Shown here piece by piece: positions 19,011 through 29,564 of a stretch of DNA of 64,000 bases. The stretch's first letter is position 1. Each line of letters starts with the position of its first letter. This DNA is from Chryseobacterium antibioticum (GTDB lineage: Bacteria > Bacteroidota > Bacteroidia > Flavobacteriales > Weeksellaceae): the NCBI RefSeq assembly GCF_012927325.1, contig NZ_JABBGI010000002.1, positions 186,001 through 250,000 on the forward strand, in the 5' to 3' direction. The notes under the pieces were generated by a model. It did no database searches, was not told the origin of the DNA, and saw only the letters and a list, made by a program, of their open reading frames with translations. The position numbers were made by a program, and so were the translations under genes.

Positions 19011-19832
19011 ATGAGTACACTTACATTACAAGACGGAACGGAGATTTATTATAAAGACTGGGGAAAAGGACAACCGGTATTCTTTCACCATGGATGGCCA
19101 TTATCCAGTGACGATTGGGATGCACAGATGTTATTCTTCTTAGAGCAGGGTTACCGTGTCATTGCACACGACAGAAGAGGTCATGGGAGATCTACACAAA
19201 CCGCTGACGGACATGATATGGACACTTATGCATCTGATGTTGCAGAAATCGTTACAGCGCTGGATTTAAAAGATGTCATTCATGTAGGGCATTCTACAGG
19301 TGGTGGTGAAGTAATCAGATATGTAGCACAACATAGCAAGGGAAGAGCTTCAAAAGCTGTTTTAATAAGTGCAGTAACACCTATTATGATTAAAACTGAA
19401 AACAATCCCAACGGGATCCCAATGTCTGTTTTTGATGAAATCCGTCAAAATACAGCCACTCAGAGACCGCAGTATTTTGTAGATTTTTCAATGGCATTCT
19501 ACGGTTATAACAGAGAAGGAGCCAAAGAATCTGAAGGAATCCGCAGAAACTGGTGGAGACAGGGAATGATGGGTTCTATCAAGGCTCATTACGATTGTAT
19601 CAAGGCTTTTTCTGAAACCGATTTCACAGAAGATCTTAAAAGTGTAGAGGTGCCGGTATTGGTATTACATGGCGAAGATGATCAGATTGTTCCCTATGAA
19701 ATTACTGGTGTAGTAGCGGCTCAACTTGTTAAAAACGGGAAATTGATTACATACCCGGGATTTCCTCATGGGATGCCAACTACAGAAGCTGCAACGATTA
19801 ATAAAGACCTGTTGGAGTTCTTCAAATCATAG
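19011..19832 (+). CDS. alpha/beta hydrolase, non-haem haloperoxidase-like
   Basis: A 273-residue cytoplasmic hydrolase. Seen: oxyanion segment VFFHHGWPLSSDDWDAQM, strand VIAHDRRGHGRS, nucleophile elbow VGHSTGGGEVIRY (Ser), acid loop VLVLHGEDDQIVPYE (Asp) and FPHGMPTTEA (His). The combination HHGWPLS...DRRGHGRS...GHSTGGGE is typical of the cofactor-free chloroperoxidase / arylesterase group. These are esterases that can form peracids. It stands between infC and rpmI, normally adjacent genes, with its own terminator on each side. Confidence 0.92.
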   Translation: MSTLTLQDGTEIYYKDWGKGQPVFFHHGWPLSSDDWDAQMLFFLEQGYRVIAHDRRGHGRSTQTADGHDMDTYASDVAEIVTALDLKDVIHVGHSTGGGEVIRYVAQHSKGRASKAVLISAVTPIMIKTENNPNGIPMSVFDEIRQNTATQRPQYFVDFSMAFYGYNREGAKESEGIRRNWWRQGMMGSIKAHYDCIKAFSETDFTEDLKSVEVPVLVLHGEDDQIVPYEITGVVAAQLVKNGKLITYPGFPHGMPTTEAATINKDLLEFFKS

Positions 19833-19856
19833 AATTTAATTTTCAATATGATATCA

Positions 19857-19893
19857 ATCGAACTGCAGGTACAGATATCTGCAGTTCGATTTG
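19857..19893 (+). terminator. hairpin after the hydrolase gene
   Basis: A perfect 12-bp inverted repeat (19857-19868 with 19879-19890) 25 bases past the stop. The T tail is weak. Confidence 0.6.
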
Positions 19894-19998
19894 CAAAATC
19901 CTCTACCCCATTCTGACAAATGAAAATATCAAAGCTCCTACGGCTAAAGAAATTATTATAAAATCCATGGTACGGGGAAAAGATTGATGTTTTTTTTG

Positions 19999-20006
19999 TA
20001 TCTTTG
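19999..20006 (+). promoter_or_regulatory. candidate promoter of rpmI-rplT
   Basis: TATCTTTG fits the -7 consensus, about 75 bases upstream of rpmI. It gives the ribosomal-protein genes a promoter separate from infC and a leader long enough for autoregulation by L20, which is known in other bacteria. That regulation is not demonstrated here. Confidence 0.45.
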
Positions 20007-20080
20007 CCAACTGTAATTCCTAAGTATTACGAGGAATCAAGAACAAGATATTGATAACAAAACAATAAAAAAGCAGAACA

Positions 20081-20278
20081 ATGCCAAAATTAAAAACGAA
20101 ATCAGGTGCTAAAAAGCGTTTTAAACTTACCGGAACTGGTAAGATTAAAAGAAAAAATGCTTTCAAAAGCCACATCTTGACAAAGAAAGAAACTAAGCAA
20201 AAGAGAAATCTTACGCAAACTTCTTATGTTGCAAAAGTGGACGAGAAAAGTGTTAAACGTCAATTAGCAATTAAGTAG
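20081..20278 (+). CDS. rpmI: 50S ribosomal protein L35
   Basis: A 65-residue basic protein, [25 protein letters not shown]..., with the classic L35 N-terminus and [10 protein letters not shown]. Standard length. It is followed after 173 bases by rplT. Confidence 0.97.
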   Translation: MPKLKTKSGAKKRFKLTGTGKIKRKNAFKSHILTKKETKQKRNLTQTSYVAKVDEKSVKRQLAIK

Positions 20279-20359
20279 TTTTTATAAATCTATATTCGGT
20301 TTATAAGAATTCAAACAAATTCAACAATTTAACCCTGAAACGGTGCCACTAAGTGAATG

Positions 20360-20396
20360 AATAATGAAAAGATAATAATTAAGATTTTTCATTATT
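20360..20396 (+). other. hairpin between rpmI and rplT
   Basis: A perfect 11-bp inverted repeat (20360-20370 with 20386-20396) lies in the unusually wide 173-base rpmI-rplT gap. There is no T run after it, so it may be a processing or regulatory stem rather than a terminator. Confidence 0.45.
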
Positions 20397-20451
20397 AACT
20401 TTTAATTCTAAATTAAAAAATTCCGCCCTTTTCAAAAAAACAATTTAAATT

Positions 20452-20796
20452 ATGCCAAGATCAGTAAATGCAGTAGCTTCAAGAGCTCGCAGAAAGAAAA
20501 TTATTAAGCAAGCTAAAGGTTTTTTCGGTAGAAGAAAGAACGTTTGGACTGTAGCTAAAAACGCGGTAGAAAAAGCAATGCAATATGCTTACCGTGGAAG
20601 AAAAGAGAAAAAGAGAAATTTCAGATCACTTTGGATTACTCGTATCAACGCGGGTGCCAGAGAGCATGGAATGTCTTACTCTCAATTTATGGGAGCTCTT
20701 AAAAAGAACAACGTTGAGCTTAACAGAAAAGTTTTAGCAGATTTAGCAATGAATCACCCTGAAGCTTTCAAAGCAGTTGTAGATCAAGTAAAATAA
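20452..20796 (+). CDS. rplT: 50S ribosomal protein L20
   Basis: A 114-residue basic protein with [30 protein letters not shown] and [24 protein letters not shown], both diagnostic. Early 50S assembly protein and, in other bacteria, repressor of its own operon. Confidence 0.98.
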   Translation: MPRSVNAVASRARRKKIIKQAKGFFGRRKNVWTVAKNAVEKAMQYAYRGRKEKKRNFRSLWITRINAGAREHGMSYSQFMGALKKNNVELNRKVLADLAMNHPEAFKAVVDQVK

Positions 20797-20820
20797 TGTA
20801 GAATTTTTTGTTATCAATAT

Positions 20821-20847
20821 AATCCCGGGCTTTGCTCGGGATTTTTT
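20821..20847 (+). terminator. terminator after rplT
   Basis: A 10-bp stem with a 3-base loop, 20821-20830 with 20834-20843 (one wobble), followed by T. Confidence 0.85.
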
Positions 20848-21031
20848 TGTGCCTCCCATTTTGTAACTTTTTTTCATTAAAAATCACGTACTGCAGATTA
20901 AATTTCGCCCTTTTAAACTTATTAAAAAAAATAAGGATATATTAGAGAATTTTTCCTTTTTGCATAAAATAAAATTGATTTTTATTATCTACATTTGTTG
21001 AATTATTAAATCTATAAAAATTTAGTTAAAA

Positions 21032-22207
21032 GTGAAAAAAATAACGACTATTTTACTCCTTTCTTTATCAGCTTATAGCCTTCAGGGTCAGAATTTTATA
21101 CAGGCTTACCAGACCAGAGTAAATAAAGTATCTCAGGCCAATATTACCGCCAACCTTCAGGGTTTTGGGAACCTAGGTATAAAAACAACCGGCTCTGCAG
21201 AAAACACCAATGCACTGAATTGGCTTAAAGCAAAATATCAGTCTTACGGGTACGATGCAAGCCAGATCACAGAAGATAGTTTCACGTATAATGGCAATAC
21301 TTCAAAAAATTTAATTATCACCAAAACAGGAACCGTCTACCCTAACACTTATGTAATCATTTGTGGGCATTATGATACGGTTAACGGCCCGGGAGTAAGT
21401 GATAATGGCAGCGGAACATCTATCCTGCTTGAAGCGGCCAGAATTTTAAAAGATGTCCCTACAGAATATTCTGTGAAATTTATTCATTTTTCCGGTGAGG
21501 AACAGAATCTTTTGGGAAGTACACATTATGTAAATAATGTTGTTTTTCAGAATAATGTGCGTCAGCTCAATCTGAAAGTTGTATTCAATATCGATCAGGT
21601 AGGAGGACAACTGGGAAATTTAAACAATAATATCAAGTGTGAAAGCGATCAGAGCGGACAAACCGGAAATAACGCAGCTTCATTGGCGATGACGCAACAG
21701 TTAGCTACCTGTACCACATTATATTCTCCGCTTCAGACGACTATGTCCAATGCATTTAATTCGGATTATATGCCATTTGAAAACAAAGGTGATATTATTA
21801 CAGGTTTTTACGAAACAACAAGAAGTTATAATGAGCATACCGTCAATGATACTTTTGCCAATGTAGATCCTATCTACGTTTTTAATACCGGAAAGGCGGC
21901 TTTAGGTGCTTTACAGCACTTTGCAGGCGCTTCAACCATTACTTTAGCAACGGAAGATGTACATGCTGAAAATTCATTGGAAACAGTCAGGATCTATCCT
22001 AATCCGGCGCATGATTTCATTAATATAGAGCTGCCAAAGGATGATAAAAACTTTAAAGTTGAGATCAGTGATATGAATGGGAGATTGCTGCTGAATGCTG
22101 AAAACGAAAAGAGAATGAATACCTCGTCGCTTACTAATGGAGCGTATATTGTGACCGTAAAATCAGATAAAAATACCATAACCAGAAAAATCATTATAGA
22201 AAAATAA
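21032..22207 (+). CDS. secreted M28 aminopeptidase, tandem copy 1
   Basis: A 391-residue zinc peptidase of family M28. GTG start, chosen because it begins the signal peptide KKITTILLLSLSAYSLQGQN. Metal ligands and catalytic Glu are in VIICGHYDTVNGPGVSDNGSGTS, FSGEEQNLLGS, NIDQVGGQ and SYNEHTVNDT. The C-terminus (VRIYPNPAHDFINIELP...GAYIVTVKSDKNTITRKI) is a type IX sorting domain. It is followed by two paralogs of near-identical architecture. A TACATTTG -7 candidate lies at 20990-20997. Confidence 0.93.
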   Translation: MKKITTILLLSLSAYSLQGQNFIQAYQTRVNKVSQANITANLQGFGNLGIKTTGSAENTNALNWLKAKYQSYGYDASQITEDSFTYNGNTSKNLIITKTGTVYPNTYVIICGHYDTVNGPGVSDNGSGTSILLEAARILKDVPTEYSVKFIHFSGEEQNLLGSTHYVNNVVFQNNVRQLNLKVVFNIDQVGGQLGNLNNNIKCESDQSGQTGNNAASLAMTQQLATCTTLYSPLQTTMSNAFNSDYMPFENKGDIITGFYETTRSYNEHTVNDTFANVDPIYVFNTGKAALGALQHFAGASTITLATEDVHAENSLETVRIYPNPAHDFINIELPKDDKNFKVEISDMNGRLLLNAENEKRMNTSSLTNGAYIVTVKSDKNTITRKIIIEK

Positions 22208-22253
22208 TCACCCATCAACATAAGCAATCACACACCCATCCAAAATATTTAAT

Positions 22254-23438
22254 ATGAAAAAACTTACCACATTTTTATGCACTGCGTTAGCGGTCGGAAA
22301 CGTCAGTGCCCAGACCCTCATTCAAGCTTATAAGAACAGGGCAGACCAGGTTACTCAAACCAACATTACCAACAATCTGCAGCAATTTTCCAATTTAGGA
22401 ATTAAAACTACCGGATCTGTAAATAATGCCAATACCCTGACCTGGATCAAAAACAAGTACACTTCCTTTGGATATTCTGCCAGTCAGGTCGTGGAAGATC
22501 CTTTCACTTTTGGGAGTACCAGTTCAAAGAATCTGGTAATTACCAAAACAGGAACCGTTTACCCTAATAAGTATGTAATCATCTGCGGACATTATGATAC
22601 CGTTACTGGTCCAGGCACAAGTGATAACGGTAGCGGGACTTCTGTTATTTTAGAAGTGGCCAGAATTTTAAAGGATGTTCCTACAGAATACTCTATCAAG
22701 TTTATTCATTTCTCCGGAGAAGAACAGGGGCTGTATGGAAGTTCTCATTATGCCAATAACGTTGAGTTCCAAAGCGGCGTACGAAAGCTGGATATTAAAT
22801 TGGTATTTAATCTTGACCAGGTAGGTGGTAAGATCGGAAATGTTAACAATAAGATTATCTGCGAAAGAGATACTGCTGGCCAGTCAGGAAATAATGCAGC
22901 TTCCAATACCATAACACAGCAGCTGGCAACATGTACTACGCTGTACTCTCCTCTTCAGACCAGCATTTCTAATGCCTATTCATCTGATTATATGCCTTTT
23001 GAAAAAAAGGGAGATGTGATCACAGGTTTTTATGAATATACCAGAAGTTATAATGAGCATACGGTTAATGACACATTTGCCAATGTAGATCCTGTCTATG
23101 TATTTAAAGTAGCCAAAGCTGCCGTAGGAGCAATGCAGCACTTTTCAACGGCATCTTCAACGGTTTCTGCTATTTCTGCGTCTAAGGAAAAGCCTCTACA
23201 GACATTGGAATCAGTAAAAGTATATCCAAATCCAGCAAAAGATGTTTTAAATATTGAACTGCCGGATTTAAGAACAAAAAACTTTAGTGTTGAAATCACT
23301 GATTTGGCAGGACTTTCTATGTTGAAAGAAGACAATAAGGCTCAGATTAACATTTCACGTTTAGAAAATGGCGTTTATCTCTGTACTGTAAAGACGGAAG
23401 GTTCCAGCGTTACAAGAAAGATCATTATAGAGAAATAA
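22254..23438 (+). CDS. secreted M28 aminopeptidase, tandem copy 2
   Basis: A 394-residue paralog of the preceding gene. Signal peptide MKKLTTFLCTALAVGNVSAQ. The metal motifs GHYDTVTGPGTSDNGSGTS, FSGEEQGLYGS, NLDQVGGK and SYNEHTVNDT are intact. The same type IX sorting domain follows (VKVYPNPAKDVLNIELP...GVYLCTVKTEGSSVTRKI), after a Ser/Ala-rich linker longer than in copy 1. The gap to copy 1 is 46 bases without a terminator. Confidence 0.93.
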   Translation: MKKLTTFLCTALAVGNVSAQTLIQAYKNRADQVTQTNITNNLQQFSNLGIKTTGSVNNANTLTWIKNKYTSFGYSASQVVEDPFTFGSTSSKNLVITKTGTVYPNKYVIICGHYDTVTGPGTSDNGSGTSVILEVARILKDVPTEYSIKFIHFSGEEQGLYGSSHYANNVEFQSGVRKLDIKLVFNLDQVGGKIGNVNNKIICERDTAGQSGNNAASNTITQQLATCTTLYSPLQTSISNAYSSDYMPFEKKGDVITGFYEYTRSYNEHTVNDTFANVDPVYVFKVAKAAVGAMQHFSTASSTVSAISASKEKPLQTLESVKVYPNPAKDVLNIELPDLRTKNFSVEITDLAGLSMLKEDNKAQINISRLENGVYLCTVKTEGSSVTRKIIIEK

Positions 23439-23525
23439 ATGATTATGATTAGGCCCTGGCTTTTAAACTGGGACTTTTTACAATTCAGTTTTATCACCAA
23501 CCACTTCATCATAAATATAATTAAC

Positions 23526-24713
23526 ATGAAAAAAACAATCACCATTCTGTCGGTTCTTCTGGCAGTATCCAGCAGTAAAGCTCAGAGTTTTATTCAGGCT
23601 TATCAGGACAGGGCCAATCTGGTTTCACAGACCAATATTACCACGAACTTGCAGCAGTTCTCTAATCTTGGAATCAAAACAACCGGTTCTACCAATAATG
23701 CCAGTGCATTAACATGGATAAAAAATAAATACATTTCCTATGGATATTCTGCCAGCCAGATCGTAGAGGATCCTTTCACCTTTGGAAGTACAAGTTCTAA
23801 AAATCTGGTGATTACCAAGACAGGAACGGTTTATCCTAATAAATACGTAATCATCTGCGGACATTTTGACAGCATTAACGGTCCTGGAGTGAATGACAAC
23901 GGCAGTGGAACTTCTATCATCTTAGAGGCCGCAAGGATCTTAAGAAATGTTCCTACAGAGTATTCAATTAAATTCATCCATTTCTCCGGTGAGGAGCAGG
24001 GATTGAGAGGAAGCACCCATTATGTGAATAATGTGGCCTACCAGAATGGAACAAGGGTATTGGATATCAAGTTGGTATTTAATCTTGATCAGGTAGGAGG
24101 CGTTATGGGCAATAACAATAATACGGTTTACTGCGACCAGGATCAGGCGGGACCTACAAGTAATAATGCGGCAGCCGCAGCAGTAACCCAACAGCTTAGA
24201 AACTGTACAACCCTGTACTCTCCACTTCAGACGGCTGTAGATCCGGCAGAAGATACAGATTACATTCCTTTTGAAAGAAAAGGTGAAATCATCACGGGCT
24301 TTTTTGAAAAAATAAGAAGCAGCTATCCGCACACTTCCAATGATACCTTTGCCAATACAGACCCTGTTTATATTTTCAAAATAGGAAAAGCAACCGTAGG
24401 CGCTTTACAACATTTTGCCGTTGCTACTTCCGTCAGTTCACTTGTGATGAACACAAAAGAAACTGTTTCCTCTCATGCTCTTGAAGCTGTATCTATCTAC
24501 CCTAACCCGTCGAAAGATACCGTTAATATCGAACTTCCGGATACGCATATCAAAGAGTTCAGCTTTGAAATTACAGAGCTTTCCGGAAAGGTACTTTTAA
24601 AAAAGGACAATGAAACAAAAATTAATGTTTCAGGGCTGCCTGAAGGAGCCTACATCGGTGTTATTAAAGCTGATGGGCAGACGGCGGTACGAAAAATTCT
24701 GATTGAAAGATAA
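23526..24713 (+). CDS. secreted M28 aminopeptidase, tandem copy 3 (diverged active-site region)
   Basis: A 395-residue paralog. The start at 23526 is chosen because it begins the signal peptide MKKTITILSVLLAVSSSKAQ; the frame is open upstream to 23439 but that part is not signal-like. Metal motifs: GHFDSINGPGVNDNGSGTS, FSGEEQGLRGS, NLDQVGGV and SSYPHTSNDT. Compared with copies 1 and 2, GHYDT is GHFDS and NEHTVND is YPHTSND, so ligands are kept while neighbouring residues changed. This may mean different specificity. Type IX sorting domain at the end (VSIYPNPSKDTVNIELP). Confidence 0.92.
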   Translation: MKKTITILSVLLAVSSSKAQSFIQAYQDRANLVSQTNITTNLQQFSNLGIKTTGSTNNASALTWIKNKYISYGYSASQIVEDPFTFGSTSSKNLVITKTGTVYPNKYVIICGHFDSINGPGVNDNGSGTSIILEAARILRNVPTEYSIKFIHFSGEEQGLRGSTHYVNNVAYQNGTRVLDIKLVFNLDQVGGVMGNNNNTVYCDQDQAGPTSNNAAAAAVTQQLRNCTTLYSPLQTAVDPAEDTDYIPFERKGEIITGFFEKIRSSYPHTSNDTFANTDPVYIFKIGKATVGALQHFAVATSVSSLVMNTKETVSSHALEAVSIYPNPSKDTVNIELPDTHIKEFSFEITELSGKVLLKKDNETKINVSGLPEGAYIGVIKADGQTAVRKILIER

Positions 24714-24740
24714 TCTAAATATTTATATCTAAATTATATG

Positions 24741-24767
24741 GCAGGAAGAATGACTTCCTGCTTTTTT
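24741..24767 (+). terminator. terminator of the M28 cluster
   Basis: A perfect 8-bp stem (24741-24748 with 24754-24761) followed by six T. It lies between the converging M28 and histidine operons. Confidence 0.85.
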
Positions 24768-24802
24768 ATTGAATGACTTCCGTATGTGATCATCCTTTCT
24801 GC

Positions 24803-25390
24803 TTATTGATCCCTACTCCGAAGAACTTCCTCTATATTCTCCATAGAAAATCCTTTCGCTTTGAGCAAAATCAAAAAGTGATACAGTAAATCGGCGGCTT
24901 CATTTTTGAACAGATCATCATTGCTGTCTTTCGCTTCAATAACCAATTCTACGGCCTCCTCGCCTACTTTCTGAGCCATTTTATTGATTCCTCTCTGATA
25001 AAGGGAATAAGTGTAAGAACCTTCGGTCTTGCGATCAATTCTATCGGCTATTTTCGCTTCCAACTCATACAGGAAGCCTTTGTTATCTTTTTCACCAAAA
25101 CAGCTGAAACTTCCGGTGTGGCAGACTGTATTTTTAGGCACTGCCTGGATTAAGATCGTATCCTGGTCACAGTCTATATTTATGTTTTTTACCGTTAAAA
25201 AATTACCTGATTCTTCTCCTTTGGTCCAAAGACGGTTTTTGGAACGGCTGAAAAAGGTGACAACGCCTTCTTTTTCTGTTTTTTCAAAAGCCTCTTCATT
25301 CATGTAGCCAAGCATCAATACCTGTTGCGTTCTGCTGTCCTGAATAATTACCGGAACAAGGCCATTACTTTTTTCAAAATCTATTTTCAT
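24803..25390 (-). CDS. hisIE: bifunctional phosphoribosyl-AMP cyclohydrolase / phosphoribosyl-ATP pyrophosphatase
   Basis: Carries out steps 2 and 3 of histidine synthesis. 195 residues with the HisI domain first ([37 protein letters not shown], zinc Cys in [10 protein letters not shown]) and HisE second ([30 protein letters not shown]...[14 protein letters not shown]). Last gene of the operon; it overlaps hisF by 4 bases (ATGA). Confidence 0.97.
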   Translation of the reverse strand: MKIDFEKSNGLVPVIIQDSRTQQVLMLGYMNEEAFEKTEKEGVVTFFSRSKNRLWTKGEESGNFLTVKNINIDCDQDTILIQAVPKNTVCHTGSFSCFGEKDNKGFLYELEAKIADRIDRKTEGSYTYSLYQRGINKMAQKVGEEAVELVIEAKDSNDDLFKNEAADLLYHFLILLKAKGFSMENIEEVLRSRDQ

Positions 25391-26145
25391 CGTACGGAAA
25401 TTTTTTGAGTTCTTAATTGTTTTTTTAATTCTTGAACAGGCACTTCATTAAAGTGGAAAATACTGGCTGCCAATGCACCTGTGGCTTTTGTCTCATTAAA
25501 TACCTGAACAAAGTCACTGGCTCTTCCCGCTCCTCCTGATGCAATTACAGGAATGCTTACGGCCTCAGAAACCAGCTTCGTGATACGGATATCGAATCCA
25601 TTTTTGGTCCCGTCACCATCCATGGAGGTCAAAAGAATCTCCCCTGCACCTAAAGATACCACATCTTTCGCCCACTCTATTGTGTTCAGGTTGGTGGCTA
25701 CTTTTCCTCCTCTTACATAGACAAGGTCTGATCCATGGGTCAACCTCGTGTCTATGGCTACAACGATGCACTGGCTTCCAAATTCTTTTGAAAGTTCATG
25801 AATCAGTTGTGGATTTTTAACAGCCGAAGAATTAATGCTGATCTTGTCTGCTCCGGCTTCCAGAAGTTTCCTGACATCTTCTGCAGAGGAAATCCCTCCT
25901 CCAACTGTAAAAGGGATACTCAGGTTTCGTGCAATATCTTTCACCAAACCAACAAATGTTTTTCGGTCTTCCAATGTAGCTGTAATATCCAGAAAAACCA
26001 GTTCATCAGCACCTTCCTGCTCATATTTCACGGCAAGTTCTATAGGGTCTCCGGCATTGCGTAAACCTTCAAAATTGACGCCTTTGACCGTCGTTCCGTC
26101 TTTAATATCCAGACATGGAATAATTCTTTTTTTAAGCATTTTCAA
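25387..26145 (-). CDS. hisF: imidazole glycerol phosphate synthase cyclase subunit
   Basis: TIM-barrel synthase that uses ammonia from HisH to close the imidazole ring. 252 residues. Seen: [69 protein letters not shown] and [12 protein letters not shown]. It overlaps hisA by 14 bases. Confidence 0.97.
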   Translation of the reverse strand: MKMLKKRIIPCLDIKDGTTVKGVNFEGLRNAGDPIELAVKYEQEGADELVFLDITATLEDRKTFVGLVKDIARNLSIPFTVGGGISSAEDVRKLLEAGADKISINSSAVKNPQLIHELSKEFGSQCIVVAIDTRLTHGSDLVYVRGGKVATNLNTIEWAKDVVSLGAGEILLTSMDGDGTKNGFDIRITKLVSEAVSIPVIASGGAGRASDFVQVFNETKATGALAASIFHFNEVPVQELKKQLRTQKISVR

Positions 26146-26857
26146 TAAATTCCTGAAGTTGTTGTAATTGTATTTTCCCCTCGTAAATGGCCTTTCCTAT
26201 AATGGTTCCCGAACATCCGATTTCCTTCATGCTATAAACATCCTCCATACATGAAATACCGCCACTGGCTGTAAGTTTTACCGTTGTTTTATCCAGAATC
26301 TCTTTGTACAGATCTGTTGAAGGGCCTTCCAGCATTCCGTCCTTTGAAATATCAGTGCATATGGTCTGAAGTATTCCTTTTTCCTGATAATTCAAAAGAA
26401 AATCAATAATATCCAAGCTACTTTCTTCCTGCCACCCTGACGTTTTTATTTTTCTGTTTTCGCAATCAGCTCCAAGAATAATCTTTTCGCTCCCATACTT
26501 TTTGATCATTTCCAGGCAGAATTCCGGATCCTGAACAGCAATACTCCCAAGCGTGATCTGCTTTGCTCCAGAATTAAAAGCAGTTTCTATATCGTTTCCC
26601 GCTTTTAACCCGCCTCCAAAATCGATATGAAGTGATGTTTCCCTAGAAATATTCTCCAGTACTTTCTGGTTCACAATATGTTTAGATCTGGCTCCGTCCA
26701 GGTCTACAAGGTGAAGAAACTGAATTCCGTAACTTTCAAATTCCTTAGCAATTTCTACCGGATCTTCACTGTATATTTTTTTTGTGGTATAATCTCCTTT
26801 TGAAAGGCGCACACATTTTCCGTCAATAATATCAATGGCTGGAATAATTTTCATCAT
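26132..26857 (-). CDS. hisA: ProFAR isomerase
   Basis: TIM-barrel Amadori isomerase, step 4. 241 residues with [73 protein letters not shown] and [12 protein letters not shown]. The gene abuts hisH with no gap. Confidence 0.97.
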   Translation of the reverse strand: MMKIIPAIDIIDGKCVRLSKGDYTTKKIYSEDPVEIAKEFESYGIQFLHLVDLDGARSKHIVNQKVLENISRETSLHIDFGGGLKAGNDIETAFNSGAKQITLGSIAVQDPEFCLEMIKKYGSEKIILGADCENRKIKTSGWQEESSLDIIDFLLNYQEKGILQTICTDISKDGMLEGPSTDLYKEILDKTTVKLTASGGISCMEDVYSMKEIGCSGTIIGKAIYEGKIQLQQLQEFIENA

Positions 26858-27436
26858 TTATAATTTAATAAAGTTGTTTAATATCTTACTGCCCACCGTC
26901 CCTGATTTTTCCGGGTGAAACTGTACGGCAAAAAAATTATCTCTCTGTAGCGAAGCACTAAACGGCAAAATATACCGACATCCCGCCACTGTAGCATCTG
27001 CCAGACCACAATAATAACTGTGAACAAAATACACATCGCTATTTTCCTCAATTCCTGAAAATAATGGACTTTTAAGATTAGATATGGTATTCCAACCCAT
27101 ATGGGGAACCAGGTCTTCAGGTGGAAATCTTTTAACATCAACATCAAAAATTCCCATTCCTCTTACATTTCCTTCTTCATTATCACCGCACATCAGCTGC
27201 ATGCCCAGACAAATGCCCAGAACAGGTTGTTTCAAGTCAGGAATAAGCAGATCAAGGCCTTTTTCTTTCAATACTTTCATTGTTGATGAAGCTTCTCCTA
27301 CTCCCGGAAAAATAACTTTATCAGCTTTCAGAATCAGTTCGGGATCATCGGTAACTATGGATTCAATATTCAATCGTGCCAGTGCATTTTGAACTGAACT
27401 CACATTTCCTCCGTTATATTTTATTAATGCAATCAT
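26858..27436 (-). CDS. hisH: imidazole glycerol phosphate synthase glutamine amidotransferase subunit
   Basis: Class I glutaminase that feeds ammonia to HisF. 192 residues. Catalytic triad: Cys in GICLGMQLM, and His-x-Glu in VQFHPEKSG. One base separates it from hisB. Confidence 0.97.
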   Translation of the reverse strand: MIALIKYNGGNVSSVQNALARLNIESIVTDDPELILKADKVIFPGVGEASSTMKVLKEKGLDLLIPDLKQPVLGICLGMQLMCGDNEEGNVRGMGIFDVDVKRFPPEDLVPHMGWNTISNLKSPLFSGIEENSDVYFVHSYYCGLADATVAGCRYILPFSASLQRDNFFAVQFHPEKSGTVGSKILNNFIKL

Positions 27437-27437
27437 C

Positions 27438-28532
27438 TTATAAGCTTCCTTTGGTTGATGGTAAATTATAATTGCTATCTGACTGATTTACCGCTATTTT
27501 AACAGCTTTCGCAAATGCTTTAAAAACAGCTTCTATTTTGTGGTGTTCATTGCTACCTTCTGCTTTGATATTCAGATTGGATCTCGAAGAATCTGTAAAT
27601 GACTTGAAAAAGTGAATAAACATTTCTGTAGGAACATCCCCTATTTTTTCTCTTTTGAAATCCACATCCCAAACCAACCAGGGTCTGCCTCCGAAATCAA
27701 TCGCCGCCTGGGCCAGACAATCATCCATAGGAAGCAGAAAACCATATCTTTCAATTCCTTTTTTATTTCCCAATGCTTTTAAAAAGGCCTCTCCCAAAGC
27801 AATTCCCGTATCTTCAATGGTGTGGTGCTCATCGACCTGAAGATCTCCATTGACTTTTATTTTTAAATCCAAATTTCCATGTTTTGAAATCTGTTCCAAC
27901 ATGTGATCAAAAAAATGAAGTCCCGTCGAAATTTCAGAAGTTCCGTTTCCGTTAAGGTCTATTTCAATATCGATTTCGGTTTCATTGGTTTTTCTGTAGA
28001 CTTTAGCCTTTCTGGATTCCTGTTTTAAAAATGAATAAATACCGTTCCAGCTGTCTGTACTGAGCGTCGCATTCTCGTTAAAGCTTTCATTGAGGAAAAT
28101 AGATTGAGTTCCCATGTTTTTAGCTAGTTGAACATCTGTACTTCGATCACCAATTACATAGGAGTTTTCAAGATCATAACTTCCATACATATATTTTGAA
28201 AGCATCCCGATTCCCGGTTTTCTGGTCGGGAGATTTTCATGTTCGAAGCTTTTATCGATCAGAATATCGCTGAAAATAATGCCTTCATTTTCGAATGTTT
28301 TCAACATTTTTTCCTGAGGTTTTATAAAATCTTCAAAGGGAAAACTTTCAGTTCCCAAACCGTCCTGATTAGTCACCATCACCAGTTCGTAATCCATTTC
28401 TCTGACGATTTTGGAAAGGTTCTGGAAAACTCCGGGATAAAACTCAAGCTTTTCCAACGAATCCACCTGGAAATCTACCGGCGGTTCTACGATAAGTGTT
28501 CCGTCACGGTCTATGAACAATACTTTTTTCAT
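27438..28532 (-). CDS. hisB: bifunctional histidinol-phosphatase / imidazoleglycerol-phosphate dehydratase
   Basis: A 364-residue fusion. The N-terminal HAD phosphatase (~1-165) has [29 protein letters not shown] and [16 protein letters not shown]. The C-terminal dehydratase (~170-364) has [29 protein letters not shown] and [17 protein letters not shown], the two His-rich manganese sites. It overlaps hisC by 4 bases. It catalyses steps 6 and 8. Confidence 0.97.
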   Translation of the reverse strand: MKKVLFIDRDGTLIVEPPVDFQVDSLEKLEFYPGVFQNLSKIVREMDYELVMVTNQDGLGTESFPFEDFIKPQEKMLKTFENEGIIFSDILIDKSFEHENLPTRKPGIGMLSKYMYGSYDLENSYVIGDRSTDVQLAKNMGTQSIFLNESFNENATLSTDSWNGIYSFLKQESRKAKVYRKTNETEIDIEIDLNGNGTSEISTGLHFFDHMLEQISKHGNLDLKIKVNGDLQVDEHHTIEDTGIALGEAFLKALGNKKGIERYGFLLPMDDCLAQAAIDFGGRPWLVWDVDFKREKIGDVPTEMFIHFFKSFTDSSRSNLNIKAEGSNEHHKIEAVFKAFAKAVKIAVNQSDSNYNLPSTKGSL

Positions 28533-29560
28533 GATGCTATTCCTTTTAAAACATTGATTAATTTTTCATTTTCCTCACGGGTTCCTACATTGATCCTGAT
28601 GCAGTTTGGAATTGCAGGTGCTCTTTGACTGGTTAAAACTTCTTCTTCAAGCATCTTCTCATATACTTTTTTACCGTCCCGCATTTTAATCAGGAAGAAA
28701 TTGGCGTCTGTCGGAAATACCTTTTCAATACAATCTATCTTTTTAAACTCTTCTTTTAACCATTCTCTTTCCTTTAAGACATTTTCAACGTTTTCTTTGA
28801 GTTTGTTCTCATCCTCCAATAGGTTTAGAATAAGCTCCTGGCTCAGAGTGTTGACGTTATAAGGTGCTTTTACGGTATTGATAAAACGGATGATTTCCTC
28901 AGAAGCATAGGCCGTTCCTACCCTTGCTCCCGCTGTTCCCCAAGCTTTTGAAAAAGTCTGAAGGACAATTACATTAGGATATTGGGCAAGTAACTCAATT
29001 CCCGATCTGTTTTCTGAAAATTCTATGTAAGCTTCATCGATGACAACAATACCATCAAAATTCTGAATGAAAAACTCGATATCCTTCACACTGTTTCCGG
29101 TTGGATTATTGGGAGAACACAGGAAGAAAATTTTAATCTGACGTTCCTGAGTGACCTTTAGAAAGTCATCTTTTACAATTTCAAAATTTTCATCCAGATC
29201 CAGTTTTACCACTTCATTTTCATTGACTGCGGCATAAAAACCGTACATCGCAAAAGAAGGATTCATCATCAGAATGGCATCTTTTTTAGGCTCACAGAAG
29301 ATTTTAATGATTAAATCGATCAATTCATCACTTCCATTTCCTATGGCGATCTGCGCCGGAGAAAGATTTTTAAGGCTTGCTAATTTATTTTTAAGCTTTT
29401 TCTGAGACGAATCCGGATACCTGTTGAATTCCCCGAACGGACATTCATTAGCGTCCAGCAATACCGGAGCATTGAACTCATTATGATCCCTGAAACTGAT
29501 ATAAGGCTGTAGCTTTACTATATTCTTTCTTACTAAACTGTTGATATTGAATTTTTTCAT
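28529..29560 (-). CDS. hisC: histidinol-phosphate aminotransferase
   Basis: PLP-dependent class I/II aminotransferase, step 7. 343 residues. Seen: [55 protein letters not shown] and the PLP lysine in [16 protein letters not shown]. Four bases from hisD. Confidence 0.96.
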   Translation of the reverse strand: MKKFNINSLVRKNIVKLQPYISFRDHNEFNAPVLLDANECPFGEFNRYPDSSQKKLKNKLASLKNLSPAQIAIGNGSDELIDLIIKIFCEPKKDAILMMNPSFAMYGFYAAVNENEVVKLDLDENFEIVKDDFLKVTQERQIKIFFLCSPNNPTGNSVKDIEFFIQNFDGIVVIDEAYIEFSENRSGIELLAQYPNVIVLQTFSKAWGTAGARVGTAYASEEIIRFINTVKAPYNVNTLSQELILNLLEDENKLKENVENVLKEREWLKEEFKKIDCIEKVFPTDANFFLIKMRDGKKVYEKMLEEEVLTSQRAPAIPNCIRINVGTREENEKLINVLKGIAS

Positions 29561-29564
29561 TGTA

